DNA of 48,598 nt from Paenibacillus doosanensis (GCF_025060755.1 NZ_JANYUY010000053.1:1-48598), one strand, 5' to 3'; positions 31,356 to 41,428 are shown, counted from the first letter of the stretch. Notes: a model not told the origin generated them from the sequence alone. Numbers and translations: made by a program.

Positions 31356-33365
31356 ATGCCCGATTGGTCGTATCAAACGCTGTTTCGCCCGCTGCTGTTT
31401 CGGCTGCCTCCGAAGCTGGCTCGGGATTTGACTTTGCACGCGATGGGAGCCTTGGCCAAGCTGCCGGGAGGCCGCCTGCTCATTCGCACGATGGGGCATA
31501 TGGAGCCCTCTCCTTTATTGAAGAGCGAGCTGGCCGGAGTATCCCTGCCATACTCGGTCGGCTTGTCGGGCGGGCTCGACCCGCGCGGCGTCGCCCATCG
31601 GGCGTTGGCTCAATTCGGCCTCGGCTTCATCGAGATCGGACCGGTGACCGTCCGCGAGATCAAGGACGGCCGGACGATTCGCCGGGATATCCCGAACGAG
31701 GCGATCGTCTACCCGGACGCTGCGGCGAACCCGGGGCTGGATGCGACGCTCCGCAGACTGCAGCGCAAGCGGGGGCACCCGCTGCCGCTCATGCTGCGCA
31801 TCCGCAGCATGCCGGGCAGCTCGCCTGCGCAAGCGCTGCAGGAAGAGCGGCGCTTGCTGGCGGAGCTGCGGCCTTATGCCGCGGCGTTCTACATCGAAGC
31901 GCCGGACCCCGGCTGGCCGCTGCAGGAGAGCCTCGCGCACCTGCAAGCGATCGCGGCGTCGGCCGAGCGGCTGCCGCAGGATGCCCGGCAGGCGGATGCA
32001 GCGCCGCCGCTGCTGCTGTATGCGCCGCCCGATTATCCGCAGGAGCGGCTCGCGCAGCTGCTCCGCGGCATTCGGTCTGCGCCGGGACCGTGGTCCGGCG
32101 TCGTGATCGGCGACGCCGCCTGCGGGGAAGGCGGCGCTATCGTCGGCCGCGCGTGCCGGGATGCGGCGGCCGAGCGGGTCGCCTTGCTCCGCGAGCTGGG
32201 CGGGCCGGAGATGAAGATCGTCGCCGGCGGCGGCATCCACGAGCCGGAAGACGCGCTGGAGCTGAGACGGGCGGGAGCGGACTTCGTGCAGCTGCACAGC
32301 GGTCTTGTCTACGCGGGACCGGGCCTCGCCAAGCGCATTAACGAAGCGATTCTGCATGAGACGATCCGCGCGTCCGAAGCCCCCGCGCCGCCTTCGTTCT
32401 GGCACGGCTGGGGCTGGATGTGTCTGCTCGGACTCGGCATGATCGTCGGCGGCGTGCTCGCCTGGATCATTGCGGCGACGACCGTCGTACTTCCTTACGA
32501 TACGGTTTTCCTGGGGATGGAGCCCGCAGCCTTGACTCAGGCCAATCCGTACCTGCTCGGCTTTATGTCGCATGACAGGGTTACGCTGGCCGGTACGATG
32601 ATTTCTATCGGCATTATATATGGGCAGCTGGCGTATCATGGGCTGCGCAAGGGGCTGCATTGGGCCAAAACCGCGTTGACGACCTCCTGCATCGTCGGCT
32701 TCAGCAGCTTTTTCCTGTACTTGGGCTACGGTTACTTCGATCCGCTTCATGCGTCGGCGGCAGCGATATTGCTGCCGATGTTCATTTTGTCGATGCGCAG
32801 GCAGGAGGACCTCCCGCCCCGGGAAAGACCGAATCTGCTTAACGACCGGATATGGCGGCGCGCTCAATGGGGACAGCTGATGATGGTCTCCCTCGGCTTG
32901 GCGCTTGCTATCGGCGGACTCGTCATCTCCTTTGTAGGCGTCACCGCCGTTTTCGTGCCCGAGGATTTGCAATATTTATGCGCCACGCCCGAGATGCTGG
33001 CCGCAATTAACGATAAGCTTCTTCCGCTGATCGCGCACGACCGCGCCGGGTTCGGAGGAGCGCTGTTCGCCGATGCGTTAGCTCTGCTGGCCGCGGCGTT
33101 ATGGGGAATCCGGCAGGGGAGCCGCTGGCTGTGGTGGACGTTTTTGCTCGGCGGGCTTCCGGGGTTCTTGGCCGGCTTCAGCGTGCATCAGCAAATCGGT
33201 TACACGAATGCATGGCATTTGCTGCCCGCTTATTTCGCTTTTGCATTGTATGTGCTCGGTCTGCTCTTCTTATATCCTTATATGATGAGCCGGCAGGCCG
33301 GAAGTCCCGTCGATCAGCGTCAGCCGGGACCATCGGCGCACATAAAAAGGAAATCCATGACATAA
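31356..33365 (+). CDS. Dihydroorotate-dehydrogenase-like flavoprotein fused to a membrane domain
   Basis: The 669-residue protein joins two parts. Residues 1 to about 340 resemble class 2 dihydroorotate dehydrogenase: YQTLFRPLLFRLPPKLARDL at the N-terminus, SVGLSGGLDPRGVAHRAL, FIEIGPVTVR, and the phosphate-binding IVAGGGIHEPEDALELRRAG and FVQLHSGLVYAGPGL. The active-site segments of real PyrD (NRxGFNN and the Ser region NxSSPNTPGL) are replaced by unrelated residues (RDIPNEAIVYP and YIEAPDPGW). Residues about 350-650 form six to eight membrane helices. It is probably not a pyrimidine enzyme. The role is unknown and could be sensing flavin or redox state at the membrane. ATG 31356 follows AAAGGGGG. 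Confidence 0.75.
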   Translation: MPDWSYQTLFRPLLFRLPPKLARDLTLHAMGALAKLPGGRLLIRTMGHMEPSPLLKSELAGVSLPYSVGLSGGLDPRGVAHRALAQFGLGFIEIGPVTVREIKDGRTIRRDIPNEAIVYPDAAANPGLDATLRRLQRKRGHPLPLMLRIRSMPGSSPAQALQEERRLLAELRPYAAAFYIEAPDPGWPLQESLAHLQAIAASAERLPQDARQADAAPPLLLYAPPDYPQERLAQLLRGIRSAPGPWSGVVIGDAACGEGGAIVGRACRDAAAERVALLRELGGPEMKIVAGGGIHEPEDALELRRAGADFVQLHSGLVYAGPGLAKRINEAILHETIRASEAPAPPSFWHGWGWMCLLGLGMIVGGVLAWIIAATTVVLPYDTVFLGMEPAALTQANPYLLGFMSHDRVTLAGTMISIGIIYGQLAYHGLRKGLHWAKTALTTSCIVGFSSFFLYLGYGYFDPLHASAAAILLPMFILSMRRQEDLPPRERPNLLNDRIWRRAQWGQLMMVSLGLALAIGGLVISFVGVTAVFVPEDLQYLCATPEMLAAINDKLLPLIAHDRAGFGGALFADALALLAAALWGIRQGSRWLWWTFLLGGLPGFLAGFSVHQQIGYTNAWHLLPAYFAFALYVLGLLFLYPYMMSRQAGSPVDQRQPGPSAHIKRKSMT

Positions 33366-33418
33366 CGTGGAAAGTAGTAAAAGCAAGCCATTAATCGGAA
33401 CGAACGAGAGGTACGCTT

Positions 33419-34858
33419 ATGATCGACATTACCGAAACGTATGTGGACTCGTTGGCTCTGAACGCCGCCGCCGTCAAGAACGGCCGGGATCTTGCCAGAA
33501 AAAACAGCTTCCCCAAACTGTGCCGCTCCGAAGATCAAACGCTGCTTTTCGGCGAGTGCAAAGGGAGCGGCAAGGAACCGTACCGCTGTTCGGCGGATTA
33601 CGCGAAGCCGGGCAGTCCGGTGTTTCGCTGTTCATGCCCGAGCCGCCAATTTCCGTGCAAGCATATTCTCGGCTTGCTGTACGCCTTTGCTTCCGGGGCT
33701 CCGTTTCAGACGGAACAAGTCCCTGAAGATGTAGCGGACAAGCGCGAAAAGGCGGAGAAACGCGAGGAGAAGAAGCAAGCGGCCGGGGCCGCGGGAACGG
33801 CTCCTTCCGCCGCCAAGCGCAAGACGAACAAGTCCGCGCTCGTCAAAAAAATAGCCAGCCAGCTGGAAGGCCTCGGTCTGCTCGATAAGCTGGTCAGGCA
33901 AATCACGCAGAGCGGATTGGCCGGAATCGATCCGAAGACGCTTCATATGCTGGAGGAGCAATCCAAGCAGCTCGGCAATTATTATCTTCCGGGCGCGCAG
34001 GCGGCGCTGCGGGAGCTGTTGCTGCTGCTGCAAACGGAGGAGAATAGGGAAGCGGTCTATACGGAAGCGATGGACCGGCTGACCGTGCTGTATGCTCTGG
34101 TCAGAAAAGGCAGGGAGCGTCTGGAGGCGCGTAAGAACGATCCGGAAGCGCCGATGGACGCGGCTTCCACGCTGGAGGAGCGGCTCGGCCATGCCTGGCA
34201 GCTGGCGGAGCTGCGCGAGCACGGCCGGGTGCTGCCCGAAGCGGAGCTGCTGCAGCTGGCGTTCCGCTCTTACGAGGACGAAGCCAGGGCCGAATATGTG
34301 GATGAAGGCTGGTGGGTTCATCTGCAATCGGGGGCCGTGTATCCGACGCGCAATTACAGGCCGGTGCGGGCTGCCAAGCATATGAAAGAGGAAGATTCGA
34401 CGGAGGCCGTGGTCAAGACAAGCGAATGCTTCGTCTACCCGGGAGAGATGAATCCGCGGATTCGCTGGGAGGCGGCCTTGTTCCGCGAGCCCGGGAGCGG
34501 CGATTACGCCAAGGTGCGCGCGGCCGCTTGCCGTTCATTCGCCGAGGCGGTCAAAACGGCCAAAAATCATATGAAAAATCCGCTCGGGGAGAAGCGGCCG
34601 GTCATGCTGCTGCATGCGGCACGGCTGCACAAGGCGGACGGGACGTATGTGCTGGAGGACGACACAGGGAAGCGGCTTGCCTTGGGCGACGCGGATTGGT
34701 CCGGGCGGGGAAGCACGGAGCTGCTGCCGCTGCTGAAGGCGGAGCATACGGACAATCAGACGTTTCTTGTGATGATGAAGCATGATTTTCGGGAAAACCG
34801 GCTACAGGTTCAGCCGCTCAGTCTAATAACGGATACGGGCGTCGTACGGCTCATTTGA
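33419..34858 (+). CDS. SWIM zinc-finger protein
   Basis: The 479-residue protein has a SWIM domain near residues 50-80 (YRCSADYAKPGSPVFRCSCPSRQFPCKHILGLLYAF) with the Cys-x-Cys...Cys-x-His zinc ligands. A lysine-rich helical linker follows, then a helical C-terminal region without recognised domains. SWIM domains are thought to bind nucleic acid or proteins. It is the first gene of a five-gene operon with HEAT-like, MoxR, DUF5682 and VWA proteins. The context is similar to Escherichia coli YehQ, which is a SWIM protein in the yehLMPQ cluster. AGAGGT precedes the ATG. Confidence 0.88.
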   Translation: MIDITETYVDSLALNAAAVKNGRDLARKNSFPKLCRSEDQTLLFGECKGSGKEPYRCSADYAKPGSPVFRCSCPSRQFPCKHILGLLYAFASGAPFQTEQVPEDVADKREKAEKREEKKQAAGAAGTAPSAAKRKTNKSALVKKIASQLEGLGLLDKLVRQITQSGLAGIDPKTLHMLEEQSKQLGNYYLPGAQAALRELLLLLQTEENREAVYTEAMDRLTVLYALVRKGRERLEARKNDPEAPMDAASTLEERLGHAWQLAELREHGRVLPEAELLQLAFRSYEDEARAEYVDEGWWVHLQSGAVYPTRNYRPVRAAKHMKEEDSTEAVVKTSECFVYPGEMNPRIRWEAALFREPGSGDYAKVRAAACRSFAEAVKTAKNHMKNPLGEKRPVMLLHAARLHKADGTYVLEDDTGKRLALGDADWSGRGSTELLPLLKAEHTDNQTFLVMMKHDFRENRLQVQPLSLITDTGVVRLI

Positions 34859-34888
34859 TATTGCCATTCAGGAAAGGAGGCTCGCTTG

Positions 34889-36703
34889 ATGAGCATACAA
34901 TTGCTGCAAGAGTTACATAGCGAGGTTCGGCGGCTGTTCATAGCCGGCAGCGCCCTGGCGGCCGGGGACGTGCGGCTCGACAAGCTCAGGCCCCGGCTTG
35001 AGGCGCTGGGTGAGCATGCTCCGGTATTTCATCGCCTGGCCCGATTGGTGGAGCAGCTGACGGAAGCGTCCGGGGACGAAGCGCCGCCGAAGCTGCTTGA
35101 GCTGGGAACGCTGCTCCATGCGGTCATGTATACGCAAGGCAAGACGGATGCCGCCGGGGAAGCGGTGCCGATTCGGACGGCGGACACTTCTTGCTATACG
35201 GGAGTTTCGTACCGCAAGCTGCGGGCGGCAACCGAGGCGTTGACGCAGAAAGATCCGGGCAGGCTGGAAGCGATACGAACGGCCTATGAAGAGGGCGTGT
35301 TCCGGGATATCCGGACCATCGTCCCCGCCGTTTCCGCTCTGGATGAGACGAATTCCGAAATCGCCGAATATGTGACGGAATATGTCGTTCCCGCCTTGGG
35401 GGAGCAGGCGCTGCCTGTTCTGAAAAGCCAATTCGACGTGCAGGCGGGCAAAGGAGCCGTTCGCCGGCTGCAGCATATTCACCGGATCGCGGGTATGAAG
35501 GAGAAGACTTTGTACTTGCAGGCGATGACCGAAGGCTCGCTGGAAGTACGGGCGGCCGCAATCAAGCTGCTGGGAGCGTATCCCGAATGCGAGGCCGTCC
35601 TGTTGGGACAATCGCTCGATAAAAAGAAGGAAATACGCCGCGCGGCCTACTTCGCGCTGGCGGAGCTGGCAAGCGGCGCAGCTGCGGATCGGCTGTATCA
35701 GGCTTTTTTGGGCAAAGACCGCGACAATGCGATCGATCCGATCCAAAGCTGCGAATCCGAGTCGCTGACCGAACGGCTGGTGTCTTTTGCCGAAGCGCAG
35801 CTGCCGTCGCTTGCCCAAGCCGAGGCTGCAGAGCAAGCGATTGCGGCACTGGAGTCGGCTGCTCAATGTATGGACGGGAAGACGCATCCGCAGATCGCCG
35901 ATTTGTGGATGAGGCTCTTATCGGAGCCGGCGTTCGCCGTGAAGGAAGCCGATACGCTGCAGCGGGAAGCGGCCCGGCAGCTGCTCGCGATGGGACTCCC
36001 GGGTACCGACCGGTTCCTGCTGGCGCTTAGCGAACAGCGGGACCGCAAATGGATCGCTCACAGCTTTCAAGCCGCCGTGCGTACGCTGCCGCCGGGAGAA
36101 GTATACGATCGTTTCGCGCAAGCGTTCAAAGCGAAGGGCAAGCAGCAAGCCGCGGCCAAAGAGCTGCTGCATGCTTTCTATACGCTGACGGAGCCTGCTG
36201 GCTGGAGAGCGGCTGGCGAAGCGGCGTCTTACGGAACCGCATATGACGGAGCGGCATCGCTCGGAGGGGCCGAGCGGGCGCTGCCAGCCGGGCCTGAATG
36301 GGATTCCAGGTGGGTGCATCTGTTCGCCGACATCAACGAAGAGGAGCTGGTTTGCCGCCTGGCGAGCGAGCCGGACGACAAAGTTACGTCCTACTTGCTG
36401 AAGCGCTGGGAGACGGCTCCCCAGTTGATGAAGCCGCGCACCGTATCGATCCTGGGAGCTTTGCTCAGACAGCGCTGCAAGGATGCCCCCGAGCTGATTA
36501 TGCGCACCTTCGAGTTAACGAAGGCCAAGCAGATCTATTACCTGGACGACGAGAAGCTGGCGCTGCTTGCCGCTCTTCCCGCGGCGTACGCCGAGCGTGT
36601 GGCGCAATTCGCCGAAGCGCTGCCTTACGAAAGCTTGAAGCAGCAGGTAAGGGAATTGGCGGAGCGGATCAAAAGCCAAGAGAACAAGGCAGTAACCTAC
36701 TGA
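34889..36703 (+). CDS. HEAT-like helical repeat protein of the MoxR-VWA operon
   Basis: The 604-residue protein is almost all helical. It has repeats such as LEVRAAAIKLLGAYPECEAVL and KKEIRRAAYFALAELASGAAAD, which resemble HEAT or PBS-lyase repeats. No membrane segment or catalytic motif is seen. AAAGGAGG lies eight bases before ATG 34889. It follows the SWIM gene by 30 bp and precedes the MoxR gene by 49 bp. It could be a scaffold or substrate adaptor for the ATPase. Confidence 0.8.
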   Translation: MSIQLLQELHSEVRRLFIAGSALAAGDVRLDKLRPRLEALGEHAPVFHRLARLVEQLTEASGDEAPPKLLELGTLLHAVMYTQGKTDAAGEAVPIRTADTSCYTGVSYRKLRAATEALTQKDPGRLEAIRTAYEEGVFRDIRTIVPAVSALDETNSEIAEYVTEYVVPALGEQALPVLKSQFDVQAGKGAVRRLQHIHRIAGMKEKTLYLQAMTEGSLEVRAAAIKLLGAYPECEAVLLGQSLDKKKEIRRAAYFALAELASGAAADRLYQAFLGKDRDNAIDPIQSCESESLTERLVSFAEAQLPSLAQAEAAEQAIAALESAAQCMDGKTHPQIADLWMRLLSEPAFAVKEADTLQREAARQLLAMGLPGTDRFLLALSEQRDRKWIAHSFQAAVRTLPPGEVYDRFAQAFKAKGKQQAAAKELLHAFYTLTEPAGWRAAGEAASYGTAYDGAASLGGAERALPAGPEWDSRWVHLFADINEEELVCRLASEPDDKVTSYLLKRWETAPQLMKPRTVSILGALLRQRCKDAPELIMRTFELTKAKQIYYLDDEKLALLAALPAAYAERVAQFAEALPYESLKQQVRELAERIKSQENKAVTY

Positions 36704-36752
36704 CGCCCCTCTGCACGGGACGTCGACACGATAAAGGAGTGGAGCGAAACGA

Positions 36753-37844
36753 ATGGAACAACAACAAAATGTACTCAGGCTGCCGGCCGAACGATTGTTT
36801 CGGGAGGAGCTCGAAGCTTTGCGGCAGGCGGACCGCGATCCGAGACCTGCGGGCTGGAGATTGTCTCCGCGGGCGGTGCTGACCTTCATTACGGGAGGCC
36901 AGGCGGGCAAAGTCGAGATTACGCCGAAATACATCGGACATAAGCGTCTGGTGGAGATTGCGATCGCCACGCTGCTGACCGACCGCGCGCTGCTGCTCAT
37001 CGGGGAGCCGGGAACGGCCAAATCGTGGCTGTCGGAAAATTTGACCGCGGCCATTCACGGCGATTCGTCCAAGGTCATTCAAGGCACGGCCGGAACGAGC
37101 GAGGAGCAAATCCGCTATTCCTGGAACTATGCCATGCTGCTGGCCAACGGGCCGAGCGACGACGCGCTGATCAAGAGTCCGATCTACCGCGCCATGGAAT
37201 GCGGCGGCATCGCCCGGTTCGAGGAAATATCCCGCTGCGCGTCGGAAGTGCAGGATGCGCTCATCTCCATCCTGTCCGAGAAGACGATCTCGATTCCCGA
37301 GCTCGGACGCGAGCTGTCCGCATCCAGAGGCTTCTCGATCATCGCTACGGCCAATACCCGCGACCGGGGCGTCAACGATATGTCCGCCGCGCTCAAGCGG
37401 CGGTTCAATATTTTGGCGCTGCCTTCACCGGCGGACCTGGAGACGGAAGTCGAAATCGTGCGCAAGCGGGTGAGGGACATCGCGGCGAGCTACGAGCTGC
37501 AGGCGGAGCTGCCGCAGGAGGAAGCGGTGCGCAAGGTGGTCGCGATCTTCCGCGAGCTGCGCAGCGGCATGACGCTCGACGGCAAGGAGAAGGTGAAGCC
37601 GCCGAGCGGCGTCGTATCTACGGCCGAAGCGATCTCTCTGCTGACGAACAGCATGGCGCTTGCCGCCAGCTTCGGCACGGGAGAGGTCAGGGAGGAAGAT
37701 ATCGCCGCAGGCTTGCAGGGAGCTATTGTGAAGGATGAAGATCAAGACCGTGTCGTCTGGAAACAGTATTTGGAAAATGTCATGAAGAAGCGGGGATCGG
37801 AATGGCGAAGCCTATACAACGCATGCAAGGAGATGAACGATTGA
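36753..37844 (+). CDS. MoxR-type AAA+ ATPase
   Basis: The 363-residue ATPase has Walker A GEPGTAKSW near residue 92, Walker B ARFEEISRC, sensor 1 in TANTRDRGV, and a C-terminal lid. This matches the MoxR/YehL branch, which acts with VWA proteins to remodel or insert cofactors into target complexes. AAAGGAGTGG precedes the ATG. The stop overlaps the start of the DUF5682 gene. It is the likely motor of the whole operon product. Confidence 0.92.
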   Translation: MEQQQNVLRLPAERLFREELEALRQADRDPRPAGWRLSPRAVLTFITGGQAGKVEITPKYIGHKRLVEIAIATLLTDRALLLIGEPGTAKSWLSENLTAAIHGDSSKVIQGTAGTSEEQIRYSWNYAMLLANGPSDDALIKSPIYRAMECGGIARFEEISRCASEVQDALISILSEKTISIPELGRELSASRGFSIIATANTRDRGVNDMSAALKRRFNILALPSPADLETEVEIVRKRVRDIAASYELQAELPQEEAVRKVVAIFRELRSGMTLDGKEKVKPPSGVVSTAEAISLLTNSMALAASFGTGEVREEDIAAGLQGAIVKDEDQDRVVWKQYLENVMKKRGSEWRSLYNACKEMND

Positions 37845-40192
37845 ACCGCGGCCACGGGCAGGTGCATGTATTCGGCATCCGCCATTTATCGCCTGCGGGA
37901 GCCTATGAGCTTCGGGCCTTCCTGGACGAAACGGAGCCCGAGTTCGTGCTGGTCGAAGGGCCGTCCGATGCAACCGAATGGATCGGACAAATGACTTCGC
38001 GCGGCGTCAATCCGCCTATCGCTATTCTGGCTTATACCGAGCAGCTGCCCGTGGAGACGCTCGTGTTCCCCTTGGCGGCCTACTCGCCGGAATACCAGGC
38101 GTTCGTCTGGGCGGCCGAGCGCGGGGCCAAGGCGGCGTTCATCGACTTGCCGTCGGATGCCGCCGTCACGCTTCACGGGCTGCGGAGAACGTCCGGGGAC
38201 GGGGACGCAGAGCCAGAGCTTCAGGAGGAAGCTGGATTGGACCGAGACTCCGCGCGCAGAGCTTATTACGGCAAGCAGCGCTTGATCTACGACCGGCTCG
38301 CGGAGCTGTCCGGCGAAGCGGATTACGAAGCTTATTGGGAAAGACAGTTCGAGCATCCGCTGCAGCCCGGCGCTTACCGCCGGTCGCTTCTGGAATATTC
38401 GGGCCAAATCCGCGCCATGCTGGAGCAGGACGAATGGGCGTTCGATCCGCAGGAGGCGGCGTATAACGCGATTCGCGAAGCCTATATGCGCCGCAGCATA
38501 GCGGAAGCTATAGCGGCGGGCCACCCCGCGGAGCGGATCGTCGTCGTGACGGGAGCGCATCACGCCTCCGCTCTCGATATGTCGCTGCCGATGATGACCG
38601 ACGAGGAGCTGCAAGGGCTGCCGCGCCGTCCGACGAAGCTGACGCTAATGCCGTATTCCTACTACAAGCTGTCCTCGCATTCGGGGTACGGGGCGGGCAA
38701 TCCGGCTCCCGCCTATTTCGAGCTGCTCTGGCATTGTCTGCGGCAGGGCGACATGGCGAAGCTGCCTTCGCTGTATTTGTCTTCCGTCGCGGCCCGGATG
38801 CGGGAGGAAGGCAATTCGCGCTCGACCGCGTCCGTCATCGAAGGGGTTCGGCTGTCCGAAGCGCTGGCTTCGCTGCACGGCGGAAGCCTGCCGACGAATA
38901 AAGATTTGCGCGATGCGGCGATCGTCTGCCTGGGCTTCGGAGAGCTGGCTCCCGTTGCCGAGGCGCTGGCGCGAACCGATATCGGGACGGCCATCGGCTC
39001 GCTGCCGGAAGGGATCAGCCAGACGTCGATTCAAGACGATATGAACCGCAATTTGAAGCGGCTGAAGCTGGATAAATACAAAACGTCGGTCGCAGCCGAC
39101 CTGGAGCTGGATTTGCGGGAAAACCGGAGGGTGCAGTCGGCCGAAGCGGCCTTTCTCGATCTGCACCGCTCGACCTTTTTGCATCGGCTGGGGCTGCTGC
39201 AAATCGCCTTCGCCCGCAACAAAAAGGTAAGGCAGAACGCCGCCACCTGGGCGGAGCATTGGGTGCTCCAATGGACCCCGGAAGCGGAGATTCAGACGGT
39301 GGAATCCGTTCTGAAGGGCGAGACGATCGAGCTGGCCGCCGCCTTCGTCATTAAAGAGCGGCTGGAGCAATGCGCCGAGATCCGCGAAGCTTCCCGGATC
39401 ATTCGCGCCGCGTACGAATGCGGTCTGCCCGACGCCATGGAGCAGGCGCGCCAAGAGCTGCAGCGGCTCGCGGTGGAGGCCGGCAGCGTGCCGCAGCTTG
39501 CGGCCGCGGCGGTCGAGCTGTCGGTGCTGATCCGCTACGGCGATCTGCGCAAGGTCGACACGTCGGCGCTGCTGCCGCTGCTTCAGCAGCTGTTCCTGCG
39601 CGGCGCGCTGCTGCTCGTCGATGCGGCCGGATGCAGCGACGAAGCCGCCGCAGGCATCGCGCAGGCGATGGGCGAGCTGCACGGGATCGCGCAGGAGCAT
39701 TACGATCACGTGGACGATGCGCTGTGGCTGCGCCAGCTTCAGGCGCTCGCTTCGCGCGACGACCGCAACGCCAAGCTGTCCGGCCTGGCTTTTGCGCTGC
39801 TGCTGGAGCGCAATCAGCTCGGAAGCGAACAAGTGTCGCGCGAGGTGTCGCGACGGTTGTCTCCCGGCATTCCGGCCGACCTGGGAGCCGGCTGGTTCGA
39901 AGGGATGTCGATGCGCAACCGCTATGCGCTGCTCTCGCGAACGGGGCTATGGGAGCAGCTGGACGACTATATCCGTTCGCTGGAAGGCGCGGAGTTTCAC
40001 CGTTCGCTCGTATTTCTGCGCCGAGCGTTCGGCTCGTTCGAAGCGCGGGAGAAGCAGCTGGTCGCCGAGATGCTCGGCGAGCTGTGGGGCATTGGCGGCG
40101 ACCAGGCGGGAGAAATGCTGCAGCGACCGCTCAGCGAAGAGGAGAGAAGGATGCTGGATGAGCTTAATGATTACGACTTTGGAGATTTGTGA
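37841..40192 (+). CDS. DUF5682 family protein (YehM-like)
   Basis: The 783-residue protein begins VHVFGIRHLSPAGAYELRAFLDETEPEFVLVEGPSDA, a pattern resembling the TraB/ChaN-type fold, in which a His and a Glu lie at the ends of strands. GAHHASALD near residue 240 is a second conserved patch. The remainder is helical. Proteins of this size occur next to MoxR and VWA genes, as with Escherichia coli YehM. TTG 37841 is preferred because AAGGAG lies eight bases before it and it overlaps the MoxR stop; ATG 37802 or 37823 are alternatives. No activity is known. Confidence 0.8.
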   Translation: MNRGHGQVHVFGIRHLSPAGAYELRAFLDETEPEFVLVEGPSDATEWIGQMTSRGVNPPIAILAYTEQLPVETLVFPLAAYSPEYQAFVWAAERGAKAAFIDLPSDAAVTLHGLRRTSGDGDAEPELQEEAGLDRDSARRAYYGKQRLIYDRLAELSGEADYEAYWERQFEHPLQPGAYRRSLLEYSGQIRAMLEQDEWAFDPQEAAYNAIREAYMRRSIAEAIAAGHPAERIVVVTGAHHASALDMSLPMMTDEELQGLPRRPTKLTLMPYSYYKLSSHSGYGAGNPAPAYFELLWHCLRQGDMAKLPSLYLSSVAARMREEGNSRSTASVIEGVRLSEALASLHGGSLPTNKDLRDAAIVCLGFGELAPVAEALARTDIGTAIGSLPEGISQTSIQDDMNRNLKRLKLDKYKTSVAADLELDLRENRRVQSAEAAFLDLHRSTFLHRLGLLQIAFARNKKVRQNAATWAEHWVLQWTPEAEIQTVESVLKGETIELAAAFVIKERLEQCAEIREASRIIRAAYECGLPDAMEQARQELQRLAVEAGSVPQLAAAAVELSVLIRYGDLRKVDTSALLPLLQQLFLRGALLLVDAAGCSDEAAAGIAQAMGELHGIAQEHYDHVDDALWLRQLQALASRDDRNAKLSGLAFALLLERNQLGSEQVSREVSRRLSPGIPADLGAGWFEGMSMRNRYALLSRTGLWEQLDDYIRSLEGAEFHRSLVFLRRAFGSFEAREKQLVAEMLGELWGIGGDQAGEMLQRPLSEEERRMLDELNDYDFGDL

Positions 40193-40195
40193 GCT

Positions 40196-41428
40196 ATGAC
40201 GATACAGGAACGGCAGGAACCAATGGAGCCGGCAGAGCGGTTAAAGCGCTGGCGTCTCGTTCTCGGCGAAGCCGCCGAGGAGAAGCTGAGCGCATTCGGC
40301 GGCGGCGCCGGGCTGCTCGACGAAGAAGCGAGAATGATGGACGAGGCGCTGGCCGCCATCTACGATGAAACCGGCGACGGAGCCTTATCCGGCGCCAGTC
40401 CGGGAGGGAGCCGCAAGGCGGGACTCGGCGCCTCGTCCCCGAAGCTGGCCAAGTGGCTCGGGGATATCCGCAGCTTCTTCCCTTCGGATATCGTATCGAT
40501 CATTCAGGCCGATGCGATCGAGCGCAAAGGGCTGAAGCAGCTGCTGTTCGAACCGGAGATGCTGGAGCAGGTGAAACCGGATATTCAGATGGTCGCCACC
40601 TTGATGGCGCTCCGCGGCAAAATTCCCGAGAAGACCAAAGACACGGCAAGACAGCTGGTCAAAGCCGTAGTCGACGAAATTATGAAGCGGATGGAAGAAG
40701 ATATTCGCCGGGCCGTCACGGGGGCGTTGAACCGAAGGCGGCATTCCCCGCTGCCTTCGCTTTCGGGGATGGACTGGAAGCGGACCATCGCCAAAAATCT
40801 CAAGCATTACGACGAGCAGAGCAAGCGGTTGATTCCCGAGCGCTTTTACTTTTTCGACCGGGCCCGGCGGAGCAAGGAATGGACGGTTATTTTGGACATT
40901 GACCAGAGCGGGTCCATGGCCGATTCGGTCATCTATGCCTCGGTCATCGGCTCCGTGCTCGCCAGCTTGCCCGCGCTGGAGACGCGGGTCGTCGTCTTTG
41001 ATACGGAAGTCGTCGATTTGAGCGAGCAGTGCGCGCAGGACCCGGTAGATATGCTGTTCGGCATTCAACTGGGCGGCGGCACCGACATTAACAAGTCGGT
41101 CGCTTACTGCGAGCCGTTCATCAAAGAGCCGCAGAAAACGCTGTTTATTCTCATCTCCGATTTGTACGAAGGCGGCAACGTATCGGCCTTCCTGCGGAGG
41201 ATGGAGGAGATGCGGGCGGCCGGCGTCCAAGCGATGTGTCTGTTGGCTCTATCCGATCGGGGCGTTCCGTCTTACGACGAAGGCAATGCAAAGAAGCTGG
41301 CGCGAATGGGCATCCCCTGCTTCGGTTGTTCCCCGGACCGCCTTCCCGAGCTGATCGAGGGGGCCTTGAAGGGGCAAAACTTGCAGGCGCTGGCCGACAA
41401 GCTGGGCTCCGTCAAAAGCTATCAGTGA
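40196..41428 (+). CDS. VWA (CoxE/YehP-like) domain protein
   Basis: The 410-residue protein has a helical N-terminal half and a C-terminal von Willebrand A domain with an intact metal-ion site: ILDIDQSGSMAD (DxSxS), GGGTDIN (Thr) and ISDLYEGG (Asp). VWA proteins of this type work as the substrate-binding partner of MoxR ATPases. The ATG is four bases after the DUF5682 stop, and this is the last gene of the operon. AT-rich DNA follows, with no clear terminator before the next promoter at 41492. Confidence 0.9.
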   Translation: MTIQERQEPMEPAERLKRWRLVLGEAAEEKLSAFGGGAGLLDEEARMMDEALAAIYDETGDGALSGASPGGSRKAGLGASSPKLAKWLGDIRSFFPSDIVSIIQADAIERKGLKQLLFEPEMLEQVKPDIQMVATLMALRGKIPEKTKDTARQLVKAVVDEIMKRMEEDIRRAVTGALNRRRHSPLPSLSGMDWKRTIAKNLKHYDEQSKRLIPERFYFFDRARRSKEWTVILDIDQSGSMADSVIYASVIGSVLASLPALETRVVVFDTEVVDLSEQCAQDPVDMLFGIQLGGGTDINKSVAYCEPFIKEPQKTLFILISDLYEGGNVSAFLRRMEEMRAAGVQAMCLLALSDRGVPSYDEGNAKKLARMGIPCFGCSPDRLPELIEGALKGQNLQALADKLGSVKSYQ

